Of a stretch of DNA of 64,000 bases, positions 7,930 to 17,324 are shown in pieces (positions within the stretch are counted from its first letter, which is position 1; each line of letters starts with the position of its first letter). The notes below the pieces were generated by a model. The model did not search any database. It was not told where the DNA came from and saw nothing but the letters and a program-made list of their open reading frames with translations. A program made the position numbers and the translations under genes. The DNA comes from Campylobacter hyointestinalis subsp. hyointestinalis (lineage in GTDB: Bacteria; Campylobacterota; Campylobacteria; Campylobacterales; Campylobacteraceae), in assembly GCF_013372145.1 (NCBI RefSeq), contig NZ_CP053827.1, forward strand, positions 930,001 to 994,000, written 5' to 3'.

Positions 7930-9987
7930 ATGAAGAAGTTGAATAAAGCATTGCTTTGTTTAGCCGTTGGCATTGGTGTGTTTGGCTCATCAGCCTGTGG
8001 CGCCGAACACGTTATGCAGATGACCAAAGAAGCACAAGCTGTCATTGCAAATCCAAAGGGAACTTTGGAAAGTAGAGGCGTCGTTTCATTGCAAGACTAC
8101 ATTGTAGAAGAGCAAGAAATGTATAATTGGCTATTTAAAAACCATCCTATTTTTTCAAAATACGGCGGTAAAACAGTAGGAAAATTGGTCGTTGGAGACC
8201 GTGGACACGAATGGCTCGCAGAAGGACATGGATATGATATGTCAAAAGCTAGCAAACGTGAAAACGGTGAAGGACTCAGCTCTATGATGTATAGGATAGC
8301 TTCAACATCTACGCTAATGTTTCCTAACAAATTTATAGGCCCTGAAAAATGCGGCGAGTGTCACCCTGCACAATATGAAGTTTGGAGTAGATCTAGACAC
8401 TCAACTACCATCCGCTTCCCAGGAGAACATCCTGAGTTCAATAACAACTTAACTGAACCAGTATTTGGCGCAGATACAGCTCCTATCTTACCAAAAGGTA
8501 TAACTCCAGATGTAGTTTATGCTACTATAGGACACGTAAGAACTAAACTTGGCTACATTGATGCATGGCTACTTCGTGGAACATATCACGTTGAAGGCGG
8601 TTTGCTTAGAGACGGAACAGGTCAAATCGTAGCAGGTAGCAATCAATGGCAAAGAACATGGGCTTTAAATATGACTCCAGAAGTAGTCAAAAAAATCAGA
8701 GCTTGGATACCTGAGTTCCCTGAAAAACTAGAAGACTACGGCTCAAACACAGGATATGTAAGAGGTCTTGCGTCATACGCTGCAAAATATAAAACACAAA
8801 TGTCTTTTCAAGCAAATTCATCATACTGTGAAGTTTGTCACCCTGTAAAATTTGACTTTAAGAGCAAAAAAGATTTCTATAATGCACTTGGTAATGCAAA
8901 AGAGCTTCAAAAACATACCATCTCTAAAGCTGTAAGCTGTGAAGAGTGCCATGGCGCAGGCGGACACTTAGATGGAGGAGTAGGACTTCGTACATCAAAC
9001 TGCGAACGCTGCCACCAAAGATTTAACTACAGTCCAGATCTTGCAAAAAATCCTATAAATGCAGGAAAATTAGATCTATCTCTTAGTTCTAAATTTAAAT
9101 CAATGGGACCAGGATGCGGTAGTGAGGGCTCACAAACATACTTTACAGCTCACTATGATAAAGGAATGCGTTGTGCTACTTGCCATGATCCTCATGATGT
9201 AACAGGACCAGTTGTAGGAGATAAAACCATAAAAGGACTTAACTATAACTCTGAGCAAGGCTATTTAAGTTCATTATATACTAAACCAAAAATTAGAAAA
9301 GATTGTAAAGATTGTCACAAAGAGCAAGCTTACATAGCTTCTAAAGCAGATACTCATAGTAAAAATAGTTGTGCATCTTGTCACATGCCATTTATGATGA
9401 GTTGTGAAAACTTCTATGCAGTTCAATTCCAAGATCAAGCCGGATTTGATACACAAAGAAGATCACATATATGGAAAATAGATGTAAATCCTACTAGAAA
9501 AACACTTGTTGCAGGTGCTGCTTCTAAAGACCCTAGAGACGGTAAAGACTGGTACTTCCAAAGAAATGAAGAAGGACATAACTTTGTCGATTTGATGTGG
9601 GCTTGTGCTAGAACATCTTGGGCTGATCAAGATATGGTAGAAACAAAAGGTTGCCATAGTCCTGTAGTTTCAGAACTAAAACCAACTTTACATTTCAAAA
9701 ACCAACAACAAGTTTATGATGAAGTTATGGGATGGCAAACTCCTGTCAAAGATACCTTAACTCAAGTCAAAGTTGGAATTCAAGGACTTTACTCTATCCT
9801 TGAAGTTAAAAAGCTTAAACCAAGTGATAAAACAAGAGTTTATGAGCTAATAGAAAAAGCTCAAGAAACTGTTGATCTACTTGAAAAAGATGGTTCATTT
9901 GGTATGCACGGTTTTAAATATACCAAACAAAGACTTGATGCCGCTAAAGAATACATAGGCGAAGCACAAAGAATTATAGGTAATTAA
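7930..9987 (+). CDS. mccA: Octahaem cytochrome c sulfite reductase MccA
   Basis: Periplasmic terminal reductase of sulfite respiration (sulfite to sulfide, six electrons). Seven CXXCH motifs are visible at residues 141, 300, 337, 358, 415, 459 and 481, plus the diagnostic CX15CH motif at Cys559...Cys575-His576. Two extra cysteines, Cys396 and Cys492, bind no haem. They match the pair that holds Cu(I) beside the active-site haem in W. succinogenes MccA. A signal peptide occupies residues 1-25. Start supported by GGAGAG upstream. It is first in a long operon and separated from mccB by a strong hairpin, so it is probably made in excess over its partners. Confidence 0.96.
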   Translation: MKKLNKALLCLAVGIGVFGSSACGAEHVMQMTKEAQAVIANPKGTLESRGVVSLQDYIVEEQEMYNWLFKNHPIFSKYGGKTVGKLVVGDRGHEWLAEGHGYDMSKASKRENGEGLSSMMYRIASTSTLMFPNKFIGPEKCGECHPAQYEVWSRSRHSTTIRFPGEHPEFNNNLTEPVFGADTAPILPKGITPDVVYATIGHVRTKLGYIDAWLLRGTYHVEGGLLRDGTGQIVAGSNQWQRTWALNMTPEVVKKIRAWIPEFPEKLEDYGSNTGYVRGLASYAAKYKTQMSFQANSSYCEVCHPVKFDFKSKKDFYNALGNAKELQKHTISKAVSCEECHGAGGHLDGGVGLRTSNCERCHQRFNYSPDLAKNPINAGKLDLSLSSKFKSMGPGCGSEGSQTYFTAHYDKGMRCATCHDPHDVTGPVVGDKTIKGLNYNSEQGYLSSLYTKPKIRKDCKDCHKEQAYIASKADTHSKNSCASCHMPFMMSCENFYAVQFQDQAGFDTQRRSHIWKIDVNPTRKTLVAGAASKDPRDGKDWYFQRNEEGHNFVDLMWACARTSWADQDMVETKGCHSPVVSELKPTLHFKNQQQVYDEVMGWQTPVKDTLTQVKVGIQGLYSILEVKKLKPSDKTRVYELIEKAQETVDLLEKDGSFGMHGFKYTKQRLDAAKEYIGEAQRIIGN

Positions 9988-9996
9988 TTCATTAAT

Positions 9997-10020
9997 TGGG
10001 CTATGAGTTTTCATAGCCCA
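9997..10020 (+). promoter_or_regulatory. Strong intercistronic hairpin between mccA and mccB
   Basis: A perfect 10-bp inverted repeat, TGGGCTATGA (9997-10006) and TCATAGCCCA (10011-10020), with loop GTTT. No U-run follows (the sequence continues ATTAAATTTG), so it is more likely an mRNA-stabilising or partial attenuation hairpin than a full terminator. Its place just after mccA fits a higher level of the cytochrome than of the downstream accessory proteins. Confidence 0.7.
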
Positions 10021-10041
10021 TTAAATTTGAAAGGTTAAGTT

Positions 10042-10821
10042 ATGCAAAAACAACTATTAAAAAGTTTGGCGGCGATTTTTTGTCTAATGAGCTATGCATT
10101 TGGTGCAGAGCTTAATACGCAAGAGCAAAAAGAGTCTTATAGTATCGGAGCATCAACTGGCAATTACATATCAAACCAAATTTTTCAACAAGGACAACTT
10201 GGGGTAAAATCAGATATAAATGCCGTAGTACAAGGCTTTATAGATGCTCTTAAAAAAGAGCAAAAACTAACAGATGAAGAAGTGATCTCTCTTTTAAATT
10301 CAAGAGCAGATAGATTAAACAAAATAGTAGAAAAACAAGCAAAAGAAGAATTAGATAAAAATTTAAAAAACGGTAAAGAATATATGGCTAAAAATGCCAA
10401 AAATACAAAAGTTAAAACTACAAAATCAGGACTTCAATACGAAGTCATAACTCAAGGCAAAGGTGATAAACCAAAACCCGAGAGTATCGTTTTGATAAAT
10501 TATAAAGCATATTTAACAAACGGAAACGTATTTGATGATACTTACGCGAAAAAATCTCCGGCTCATCTTTCGATGATAAACATCATAGATGGATTAAAAG
10601 AAGGCCTATTGCTCATGAACACCGGCTCAAAATATAAAATAGTGATACCTAGCGAACTTGCTTATGGTAATGATGGTATGGAAGAGATCCCAGGTGGCTC
10701 AACCGTGATCTTTGAAGTTGAACTTTTAAAAGTCCTAAAACCGGGCGAATTAGCAAATAGTGCAAAAGCATTAGATCAAAGTGATATGAAAAACTTTCAT
10801 GACACAAATAAAACAAAATAA
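10042..10821 (+). CDS. mccB: FKBP-type peptidyl-prolyl isomerase MccB
   Basis: Periplasmic folding helper of 259 residues. A signal peptide (residues 1-21, ending FGAE) is followed by an FkpA-like helical N-terminal dimerisation domain. An FKBP domain lies at about 140-235, with YKAYLTNGNVFDDTY, GLKEGLLLM and IPSELAYGNDGMEEIPGGSTVIFEVEL. Second gene of mcc, as in W. succinogenes; it probably helps MccA fold, perhaps around the CX15CH haem, although that is inference. The gene runs 28 bp before the mccC start; AAGGTTAAG serves as ribosome site. Confidence 0.92.
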   Translation: MQKQLLKSLAAIFCLMSYAFGAELNTQEQKESYSIGASTGNYISNQIFQQGQLGVKSDINAVVQGFIDALKKEQKLTDEEVISLLNSRADRLNKIVEKQAKEELDKNLKNGKEYMAKNAKNTKVKTTKSGLQYEVITQGKGDKPKPESIVLINYKAYLTNGNVFDDTYAKKSPAHLSMINIIDGLKEGLLLMNTGSKYKIVIPSELAYGNDGMEEIPGGSTVIFEVELLKVLKPGELANSAKALDQSDMKNFHDTNKTK

Positions 10822-10849
10822 ATCCTTGCTATGCGCAGATGGAGGAACT

Positions 10850-11530
10850 ATGAAAAATAGAAGAACTTTTATAAAATATCTTGCCACCGGCTGGGTAGGT
10901 TTTGGCACGCTTAGTTGCTCAAATTTATTTGCAAAACAATCAAACGAGCAAGATAAAAAGGTATATAAAAAAACGCACTTTGGAATGATCTTTGATCAAA
11001 ACAAATGCGTTGGCTGTACTGATTGTGAAAAAGCCTGTAAAAAGGTAAATTTAGTACCAAAAGATCAAATGAGGCTTTATGTAGAGGATAAAACAGATCC
11101 TAACAACAAAGCAGAAAAAAGATACGTAAGAGTATCTTGTCAGCAATGCGTTGATGCACCTTGCGTAAAAGTCTGTCCTACTAAAGCTTGCCATAAAGAT
11201 ACCCTAACAGGTATAACCACAACAAATATGGATGACTGTATAGCCTGTAAATACTGCATAGTCGCCTGTCCTTATGACGTTCGTTTTATAAATAAAGAAA
11301 CAAAATCAGCCGAAAGCTGCAACTTTTGTTTAGATACAAATTTAAAAAACGGGCTTGAACCAGCTTGCGTAGAAGCTTGTAAATATGATGCTTTGGTATT
11401 TGGTGATCTAAATGACGAAGAAGCGCATATAAGCAAACTACTAAAAGTAAAAGATAGCGTTAGAATGAGACCTGAGTGCGGTACAAATCCTAGTTTGCGC
11501 TATATTCCTGTAGTAAAATTGGGGGTGTGA
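10850..11530 (+). CDS. mccC: Periplasmic four-cluster ferredoxin subunit MccC (NrfC/PsrB-like)
   Basis: Electron-transfer protein expected to sit between MccD and MccA. I choose the ATG at 10850, 51 bp inside the longest frame, because GGAGGA precedes it and it exposes a Tat signal (NRRTFIKYLATG). Four [4Fe-4S] motifs are visible: CVGCTDCEKAC, CQQCVDAPCVKVCP, CIACKYCIVACP, and a split CNFC...CVEAC set. About 226 residues, typical for NrfC/PhsB proteins. The longer start at 10799 would overlap mccB and bury the Tat motif. Confidence 0.92.
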   Translation: MKNRRTFIKYLATGWVGFGTLSCSNLFAKQSNEQDKKVYKKTHFGMIFDQNKCVGCTDCEKACKKVNLVPKDQMRLYVEDKTDPNNKAEKRYVRVSCQQCVDAPCVKVCPTKACHKDTLTGITTTNMDDCIACKYCIVACPYDVRFINKETKSAESCNFCLDTNLKNGLEPACVEACKYDALVFGDLNDEEAHISKLLKVKDSVRMRPECGTNPSLRYIPVVKLGV

Positions 11531-11531
11531 T

Positions 11532-12503
11532 ATGAATGGAGCTATAAATTTTACCTATACGTTTTCTCACGGCATTGAATGGGGCTGGCCGATAGCAGTT
11601 TATCTTTTGTTAGCCGGAATGTCTGGAGGAGCCTTAATAGTAGCTATCTTAGTAAGATATTATAAAAAACAACAAAATATCACGTCGCTATATAAAGCAG
11701 CTTCGTTGCTTGCATTCATAACGATAATGCTTGGTATGGTATGCTTAGTCGGCGATCTCGAAAAACCGCTATATTTTTGGAAGATACTCATAACTTACAA
11801 TTTCACTTCGGTTATGTCGATCGGTGTTTTAGCGCTTTGTATTTATATACCGCTTAGTTTTATCATATGTCTTTACGCCTTTGAAAAAGAATTATTAGAA
11901 ATTTTATCAAAACGTTTTACGTTTTTAAAAGATCTGTTTATAACCGTGATGAATATACTAAACTCTATACGCCCTTTTATAGAGGCTCTTTGCGTAGTTT
12001 TTGCGGTCATAGTTTGTGCATATACTGGATTTTTGATATCTGTTTTGGTTCGCTTTCCGATCCTAAATACAGCTATCTTACCTGCTCTTTTTGTGGCTTC
12101 TGGGCTTAGCGCAGGAATCGGTGGTTCTAGTTTGATAGCGGCGTTAGGATTTAAAGAGCATCATCACAGCGACGATCTTAAAACACTTCACACTATAGAA
12201 TGGCCTGTAATGGCTATAGAAATAATGCTTATAGCGATGCTTTTTGTATCACTTATAGTAGGAAGCGAAGTACAAAAAATAGCTAGCGCAGCATTTATGG
12301 GCGGAGCGTATTCATCATTATTTTGGGTAGGCGTGATCGGTATAGGATTTTTACTACCTTTAGTTTTAAATTTTGCATTAGGTAAAAAGATCGGCTCATC
12401 ATCGATAGCGTTTTACATAAGCTCTTTTGCAAGCGTTGTAGGAGTTTTACTGCTAAGGATATTTATTATCTACGCAGGACAAACATATGATATATTTATT
12501 TGA
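11532..12503 (+). CDS. mccD: NrfD/PsrC-family quinol dehydrogenase membrane subunit MccD
   Basis: Integral membrane protein of 323 residues with about eight to nine hydrophobic helices. It contains the NrfD-family beginnings WGWPIAVYLLLAGMSGGA and LVGDLEKPLYFW. It should oxidise menaquinol and pass electrons via MccC to MccA. It starts 1 bp after mccC ends, and a GGGGG-TGTGAT ribosome-site region precedes it. Order mccABCD is preserved relative to W. succinogenes. Confidence 0.92.
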   Translation: MNGAINFTYTFSHGIEWGWPIAVYLLLAGMSGGALIVAILVRYYKKQQNITSLYKAASLLAFITIMLGMVCLVGDLEKPLYFWKILITYNFTSVMSIGVLALCIYIPLSFIICLYAFEKELLEILSKRFTFLKDLFITVMNILNSIRPFIEALCVVFAVIVCAYTGFLISVLVRFPILNTAILPALFVASGLSAGIGGSSLIAALGFKEHHHSDDLKTLHTIEWPVMAIEIMLIAMLFVSLIVGSEVQKIASAAFMGGAYSSLFWVGVIGIGFLLPLVLNFALGKKIGSSSIAFYISSFASVVGVLLLRIFIIYAGQTYDIFI

Positions 12504-12521
12504 CGATTTAGGAGAGATAGC

Positions 12522-15224
12522 ATGGAAGTGATTTTAAATTTAAAGAAAATATTAATATCATATAAATTTATACTTTTTTTGCTATTTCTACTTGGTTTAG
12601 GAGCAGGCGTTGCGACATTTTTAGAGAGTATTTATGATACGCAAACGGCACAAATTTTAGTTTATAACGCTTTGTGGTATGAGATCTTGATGTTTGTTCT
12701 TTCGCTCTGCCTGACGCTTGTCATTATCCATACGAAAATGTGGAAGCATTTTGGAGCATTTGTGTTACACTTAGCTTTTATAATTATTATAATCGGGGCT
12801 TTTTTGACTAGGCATTTTGGATTTGAAGGTATCTTGCACATAAGAGAAGGTAATAGTGAAAACGAAATGCTTAGCGTAAAGCCATATTTTCAAATCAAAT
12901 CCACAAACGACACTTTCATATATCCTTTAAATTTATCAAAACTCGGAGATAACTATTTTTCATTCACCAAAGAGATAAACTCAAAAAAGCTAACTATAAA
13001 CTTTAGCGCATACGAACCTGCCGAAAGTAAAAATGAACGCTCTACTTTGGTAGTTGAAGCTTACTTCGACAAAGAAGAACCAAAAACGATAGATATAAAA
13101 GGCGGTCCTGGATGGTTTGGTGAACCGCATATAGTTGATTTAAACGGCGAAAATATAGAGCTATCATGGGGTTCTAAGCTCATCGAACTTCCTTTTTCTA
13201 TAAAACTTGTTGATTTTAAGCTAGAAAGATATCCTGGTTCAATGAGCCCATCTTCTTATGCTAGCGATATCGAAATTTTAGATAAAAACAAAGAAAAGAC
13301 CTTGGATTATAAGATCTTTATGAACAATCCTTTGAGCTTCGAGGGATACAAATTTTTTCAATCATCATACGACACAGATGAGATGGGAACTATATTAGAA
13401 GTAAATAAAGATCCGGGAAAATGGCCGACGTATTTAGGCTATCTTCTTCTTTGCGTAGGATTCATAGGAAATTTCTTCACCAAACAAAGTAGATTTTTAA
13501 AACTGATAAAATTCGTAAAAACAGCGCAAGTTGCCATTTTAACACCTTTTATTTTATTTGCTTTTTTAAGTACAGACCTAAAAGCAGATGCTAAAGACTT
13601 AGAGCAATTTAAACAAAACACGGCAAACCACGCTACAAACAACTTTTCTATGCTTTTAGTACAAGACTATATGGGTAGGATAAAACCTATCAGCACAGAA
13701 GCACACGAAATCATAAATAAGATAAGTATGCAAAACTCACTGTTTGGGCTAAGTCCTGAGCAGATTATCCTTGGTATGAGCACAAATCCGGCTCTTTGGC
13801 AAGACCTAGAGATCATAAAAATAAAAAACAAAGAGATAAAAAGATTATTAAATTTACCAGACGATAAGAATTTCGTTAGCTTTAAATTTATGTTTGATGA
13901 AAACGGTTATTATAAACTATCAAAAGAAGTAGATAGAGCAAACGAAAAAGCAGTCTCAAAAAGAACTACTTTTGACAATGAGATCATCAAATTCGATGAG
14001 AGACTAAACATCGCTTATCTTACGTTTAAGGGAATTTTCTTTAAATTTATACCTATTCCAGATGATGAAGAGAACAAATGGATCTCTCCAAACGACGCAT
14101 TTAGCGATGATAGGATAAGCATAGAAACAAAAAGCATACTAAATGATTATTTTACAGGATTGCAAGAAGGTATCGCTAATAACGAGTGGCAAAATGCGAA
14201 CGAAGCTCTAAGCAAGCTTCAAGAATATCAAAAAGTAACTTCTAAAAATATACTTCCAAGCGATATGCAAATACACATAGAAGTCATTTATAACCATTTA
14301 TCTATATTTAAGAATTTAGTCTATTTTTACCTTATTTTAGGTTTATTTTCTTTATTTGTCGGACTTGTTTCGATATTTTTATCAAAACATTCTTCAAATT
14401 TAGAAAGACTTATATTTGCTATTTTTGTATTTGGATTTTTATTTCACACTTTGGGGTTAGCACTTAGATGGTACATCTCAGGTCACGCTCCATGGAGTGA
14501 TTCTTATGAGTCTATGATCTATATCGGCTGGTCGGCTGCGCTTGCTGGAGTAGTAGTTTTTAGAAGATCTATGCTGACTTTAGCAGCTTCTTCTTTGCTA
14601 GCGGCGATAGTGATGTTAGTAGCTCATATGAGCTTTGTAAATCCTCAGATAACAAATTTAGTTCCGGTGTTGAAATCATACTGGCTTACGGTGCATGTTT
14701 CTGTTATAACCGCAAGCTATGGATTTTTAGGACTTGGAAGCTTACTTGGTATCATCGCGTTAGTTTTAATGATATTTAAAAACGATAAAAACAAAAAAGA
14801 GTTAAATTTCCAGATAAGTCGTATCGCAGCTATCGATGAGATATGTCTTATTATAGGAATTTCTATGCTTACAGTAGGAAATTTCTTTGGCGGAATTTGG
14901 GCGAATGAGAGCTGGGGAAGATACTGGGGCTGGGACTCTAAAGAGACATGGTCTTTTGTATCTATCATAGTTTATGCTATAGTTTTACATCTTAGATTTA
15001 TCAATGTATTTAACAATGTTTATACGTTTTTAGTAGCATCAGTTTTTGCGTATCTATCTATCGTAATGACGTATTTTGGAGTAAATTTTTATCTAACTGG
15101 AATGCATAGCTACGCAGCTACAGGAGAGGCTCCACAAATACCAAATTTCGTATATTTTATACTTATTAGTTTAGTACTTATAAGTATCCTTGGCTTTAGA
15201 GGGCGTGGTATCAAATCAATATAA
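12522..15224 (+). CDS. ccsA1: Dedicated cytochrome c haem lyase CcsA1 (fused CcsB-CcsA)
   Basis: System II cytochrome c synthase of 900 residues. The N-terminal half is ResB/CcsB-like (three spans near 15-105, then a large periplasmic region). The C-terminal half is CcsA-like, with multiple spans and the tryptophan-rich haem-handling motif WGRYWGWDSKETW near residue 798. Histidines in WKHFGAFVLH, FHTLGLALRW and TGMHSYAAT are candidate haem ligands. W. succinogenes CcsA1 attaches haem to the CX15CH motif of MccA; the location five genes into this mcc operon strongly supports the same job. Confidence 0.93.
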   Translation: MEVILNLKKILISYKFILFLLFLLGLGAGVATFLESIYDTQTAQILVYNALWYEILMFVLSLCLTLVIIHTKMWKHFGAFVLHLAFIIIIIGAFLTRHFGFEGILHIREGNSENEMLSVKPYFQIKSTNDTFIYPLNLSKLGDNYFSFTKEINSKKLTINFSAYEPAESKNERSTLVVEAYFDKEEPKTIDIKGGPGWFGEPHIVDLNGENIELSWGSKLIELPFSIKLVDFKLERYPGSMSPSSYASDIEILDKNKEKTLDYKIFMNNPLSFEGYKFFQSSYDTDEMGTILEVNKDPGKWPTYLGYLLLCVGFIGNFFTKQSRFLKLIKFVKTAQVAILTPFILFAFLSTDLKADAKDLEQFKQNTANHATNNFSMLLVQDYMGRIKPISTEAHEIINKISMQNSLFGLSPEQIILGMSTNPALWQDLEIIKIKNKEIKRLLNLPDDKNFVSFKFMFDENGYYKLSKEVDRANEKAVSKRTTFDNEIIKFDERLNIAYLTFKGIFFKFIPIPDDEENKWISPNDAFSDDRISIETKSILNDYFTGLQEGIANNEWQNANEALSKLQEYQKVTSKNILPSDMQIHIEVIYNHLSIFKNLVYFYLILGLFSLFVGLVSIFLSKHSSNLERLIFAIFVFGFLFHTLGLALRWYISGHAPWSDSYESMIYIGWSAALAGVVVFRRSMLTLAASSLLAAIVMLVAHMSFVNPQITNLVPVLKSYWLTVHVSVITASYGFLGLGSLLGIIALVLMIFKNDKNKKELNFQISRIAAIDEICLIIGISMLTVGNFFGGIWANESWGRYWGWDSKETWSFVSIIVYAIVLHLRFINVFNNVYTFLVASVFAYLSIVMTYFGVNFYLTGMHSYAATGEAPQIPNFVYFILISLVLISILGFRGRGIKSI

Positions 15225-15234
15225 AGGAACAAAA

Positions 15235-16077
15235 ATGAAAAAAACTCTGATAACGGTATTAGTTTGTATGACATTTGCTCATGCTGGTTTTATCAAAGAC
15301 GGCATAGAAGCTAAGCAAAACGGCGATCATCAAAAATTGATAGAAATTTACGATAACGCTTGTTATAAAGAAAAAAAAGCTTCAGGCTGTTATAACCTTG
15401 GGGTATTGTATTTCGAAGGAACTGGCAATGTAGAAAAAGACTACAAAAAAGCTATAAACTTATATGAAAAAGCGTGTAAAGAGAACTTTGCTCTTGCTTG
15501 TAATAATCTTGGCTATGCATACGAAAGCGGTTCTGGAGTAGATCAAAACTTTACAAAAGCGATTGAATTTTATGAAAAAGCGTGTAAAGACAATGAGGGA
15601 TGTACTTCTTTAGGACTTCTTTATGCAAATGGAGCAGGCACAAAAAGAGATATACAAAAAGCTCTTGAGCTATACACAAAAGCTTGTAATTACGGCGATA
15701 TGATGGGTTGCAATAACCTAGGGTTTTTATATATGGAAGGTTTAGGAGTTCAAAAAGACTATAAAAAAGCAAAAGAGTATTACGAAAAATCTTGTGCCGG
15801 CGAGATAGGCGTAGGATGTGATAATCTAGGCTTTTTATACGCTTTTGGAAATGGCACCAAACAAGATTATAAGAAAGCTGCCAAGTACTATGAAAAGTCT
15901 TGTTCATTTGGCTATTATAAAGGTTGCAATAACCTAGCCATTATGTACGCTGAGGGAAAAGGTGTCAGAGTAAATAATGAAAAAGCAAAAGAGTTATTTC
16001 AAAAAAGTTGCGATAACGGCCTTAAAATAGGATGTGAAAATTTAAATTTTCTAAACACGATCACAAAATCAAAGTGA
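15235..16077 (+). CDS. Cysteine-rich Sel1-repeat protein (Hcp-like), exported
   Basis: A 280-residue secreted protein with a signal peptide (MKKTLITVLVCMTFAHA) and seven to eight Sel1 repeats of about 36 residues. Almost every repeat carries a pair of cysteines (for example KACKENFALACNNLG), the pattern of Helicobacter cysteine-rich proteins in which each repeat is closed by a disulfide. I choose the ATG at 15235, after AAAGGAAC, rather than an earlier ATG inside ccsA1. It lies 10 bp after ccsA1. A scaffold or thiol/copper-binding role during MccA assembly is possible, but function is unknown. Confidence 0.85.
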   Translation: MKKTLITVLVCMTFAHAGFIKDGIEAKQNGDHQKLIEIYDNACYKEKKASGCYNLGVLYFEGTGNVEKDYKKAINLYEKACKENFALACNNLGYAYESGSGVDQNFTKAIEFYEKACKDNEGCTSLGLLYANGAGTKRDIQKALELYTKACNYGDMMGCNNLGFLYMEGLGVQKDYKKAKEYYEKSCAGEIGVGCDNLGFLYAFGNGTKQDYKKAAKYYEKSCSFGYYKGCNNLAIMYAEGKGVRVNNEKAKELFQKSCDNGLKIGCENLNFLNTITKSK

Positions 16078-16098
16078 TCTAATCTAAAGGAGCAAACG

Positions 16099-17139
16099 AT
16101 GATCTCAAGACTATTTTTTATAGTAGTACTATCTACTTTGGCTTTTGGAGCACAAATGTTTCAAAGCGTAGAGCCTAGCAAGGCAACTATCGTGGGAAGT
16201 GGCGAAAATAAGGAGTTTTGTCTAAACTGCGGTATGAGTCTAACCAAATTTTATAAAACAAATCACGTACACTTAGACAAGCAATACTGCTCTTTGCACT
16301 GCTTATACGAATCGACAAAAGGAAATTTACCACAGATAGCACAAGTAGTCGATACTAAAAATCTAAATTTCATCGATGCTTACTCAGCTTTTTACGTAGT
16401 AGGAAGCAAGGTAAAAGGCACAATGAGCGTAAATAGCAAATACGCTTTTGCAAATGAAGATGATGCAAAAGAGTTTCAAACACAAAATGGCGGAACTATA
16501 ATGAACTTCCAAAAAGCATTTGACGAGGCTAAAAAAGATTTTATAAATGACAAAAAAATGATAAAAGTCAAAAAAGAAGGCGGAATGTATGCAAAAGGTA
16601 AAACTGCATATGAAACCAAATGTCAAAAAACAAATGCTAAAGAATTTAGAAATATAGCTGCACTTAAAGAGAATTTAAAAAAGATCTGCGACATACAAAA
16701 TGATGGCGAACTTCAAGCTGTAGCGCTTTATCTTTGGGATAATCCAAAAATAAATGAACAAAAACAAAGCTCTAAAATCGTAGTACCAAAAAATGCGAAA
16801 TGTCCGGTTTGCGGAATGTACGTAGATAAACATCCTAATTGGGCAGCTGTGATAGAAGATGAGAATTTGTATTTTGATGGCGTAAAAGATATGATGAAAT
16901 ATATATTAAAAGAGAAAAAAGCTTTCGAAAAAGTCTTTGTGAGTGACTATTATAAGCTTAAAAAAATAGATGCAAAAGCCGCATTTTACGTTATAGGCTC
17001 TGATGTGTACGGACCTATGGGAAATGAGCTTATACCATTTGAAACTAAAAATGAAGCTATAACTTTTGCAAAAGATCATAATGGTAAAATGATAGTCACA
17101 TTTAAAGAAATAGATGAAAAGCTACTAGAAGAACTATGA
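16099..17139 (+). CDS. Tandem NosL-domain protein with cytochrome-like linker (putative copper chaperone)
   Basis: Exported 346-residue protein with a signal peptide (residues 1-18). It has two NosL-type domains. The first starts with CLNCGM (41-46) followed by CSLHC (64-68); the second starts with CPVCGM (235-240). Each ends in an AFYVVGS/AFYVIGS strand and a K-G-x-M-x-x-F segment. The linker (about 165-215) resembles a class I cytochrome c domain (AKGKTAYETKC ... LWD) but has no CXXCH. NosL proteins carry Cu(I) to the copper reductase NosZ, so delivering copper to the Cys396/Cys492 site of MccA is an attractive inference. Confidence 0.82.
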   Translation: MISRLFFIVVLSTLAFGAQMFQSVEPSKATIVGSGENKEFCLNCGMSLTKFYKTNHVHLDKQYCSLHCLYESTKGNLPQIAQVVDTKNLNFIDAYSAFYVVGSKVKGTMSVNSKYAFANEDDAKEFQTQNGGTIMNFQKAFDEAKKDFINDKKMIKVKKEGGMYAKGKTAYETKCQKTNAKEFRNIAALKENLKKICDIQNDGELQAVALYLWDNPKINEQKQSSKIVVPKNAKCPVCGMYVDKHPNWAAVIEDENLYFDGVKDMMKYILKEKKAFEKVFVSDYYKLKKIDAKAAFYVIGSDVYGPMGNELIPFETKNEAITFAKDHNGKMIVTFKEIDEKLLEEL

Positions 17140-17324
17140 AATTTATAAGTATACTTAGTCTGTTTTTTGCAGTGTCTTACGCGCTTATAGCCATTCATTA
17201 TATGAGTTTTGATAGAGATCAAAAACTAAAGCTAATAGACACTATAAGCAACAGCACAAGCGATATATGGCTATCTTTGAGTTTTATATCTAAAGATTAT
17301 GAGGGATTTGTTTATGATAAGTAA
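17136..17324 (+). CDS. Small single-span membrane protein of the mcc accessory operon
   Basis: A 62-residue protein beginning at an ATGA overlap with the NosL gene and ending inside the start of the permease gene. One N-terminal hydrophobic segment (about 1-20) is followed by a short polar tail. No known domain is recognised. Overlap on both sides argues that it is translated and belongs to the accessory complex. Confidence 0.65.
   Translation: MKFISILSLFFAVSYALIAIHYMSFDRDQKLKLIDTISNSTSDIWLSLSFISKDYEGFVYDK

Noticed and set aside
10799..10849. Longer start for mccC (ATG at 10799)
   Set aside because: It overlaps mccB and would place 17 residues before the twin-arginine signal; the ATG at 10850 has a GGAGGA site.
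15190..15234. Longer start of the Sel1 protein inside ccsA1
   Set aside because: No ribosome site and it would mask the signal peptide; ATG 15235 follows AAAGGAAC.
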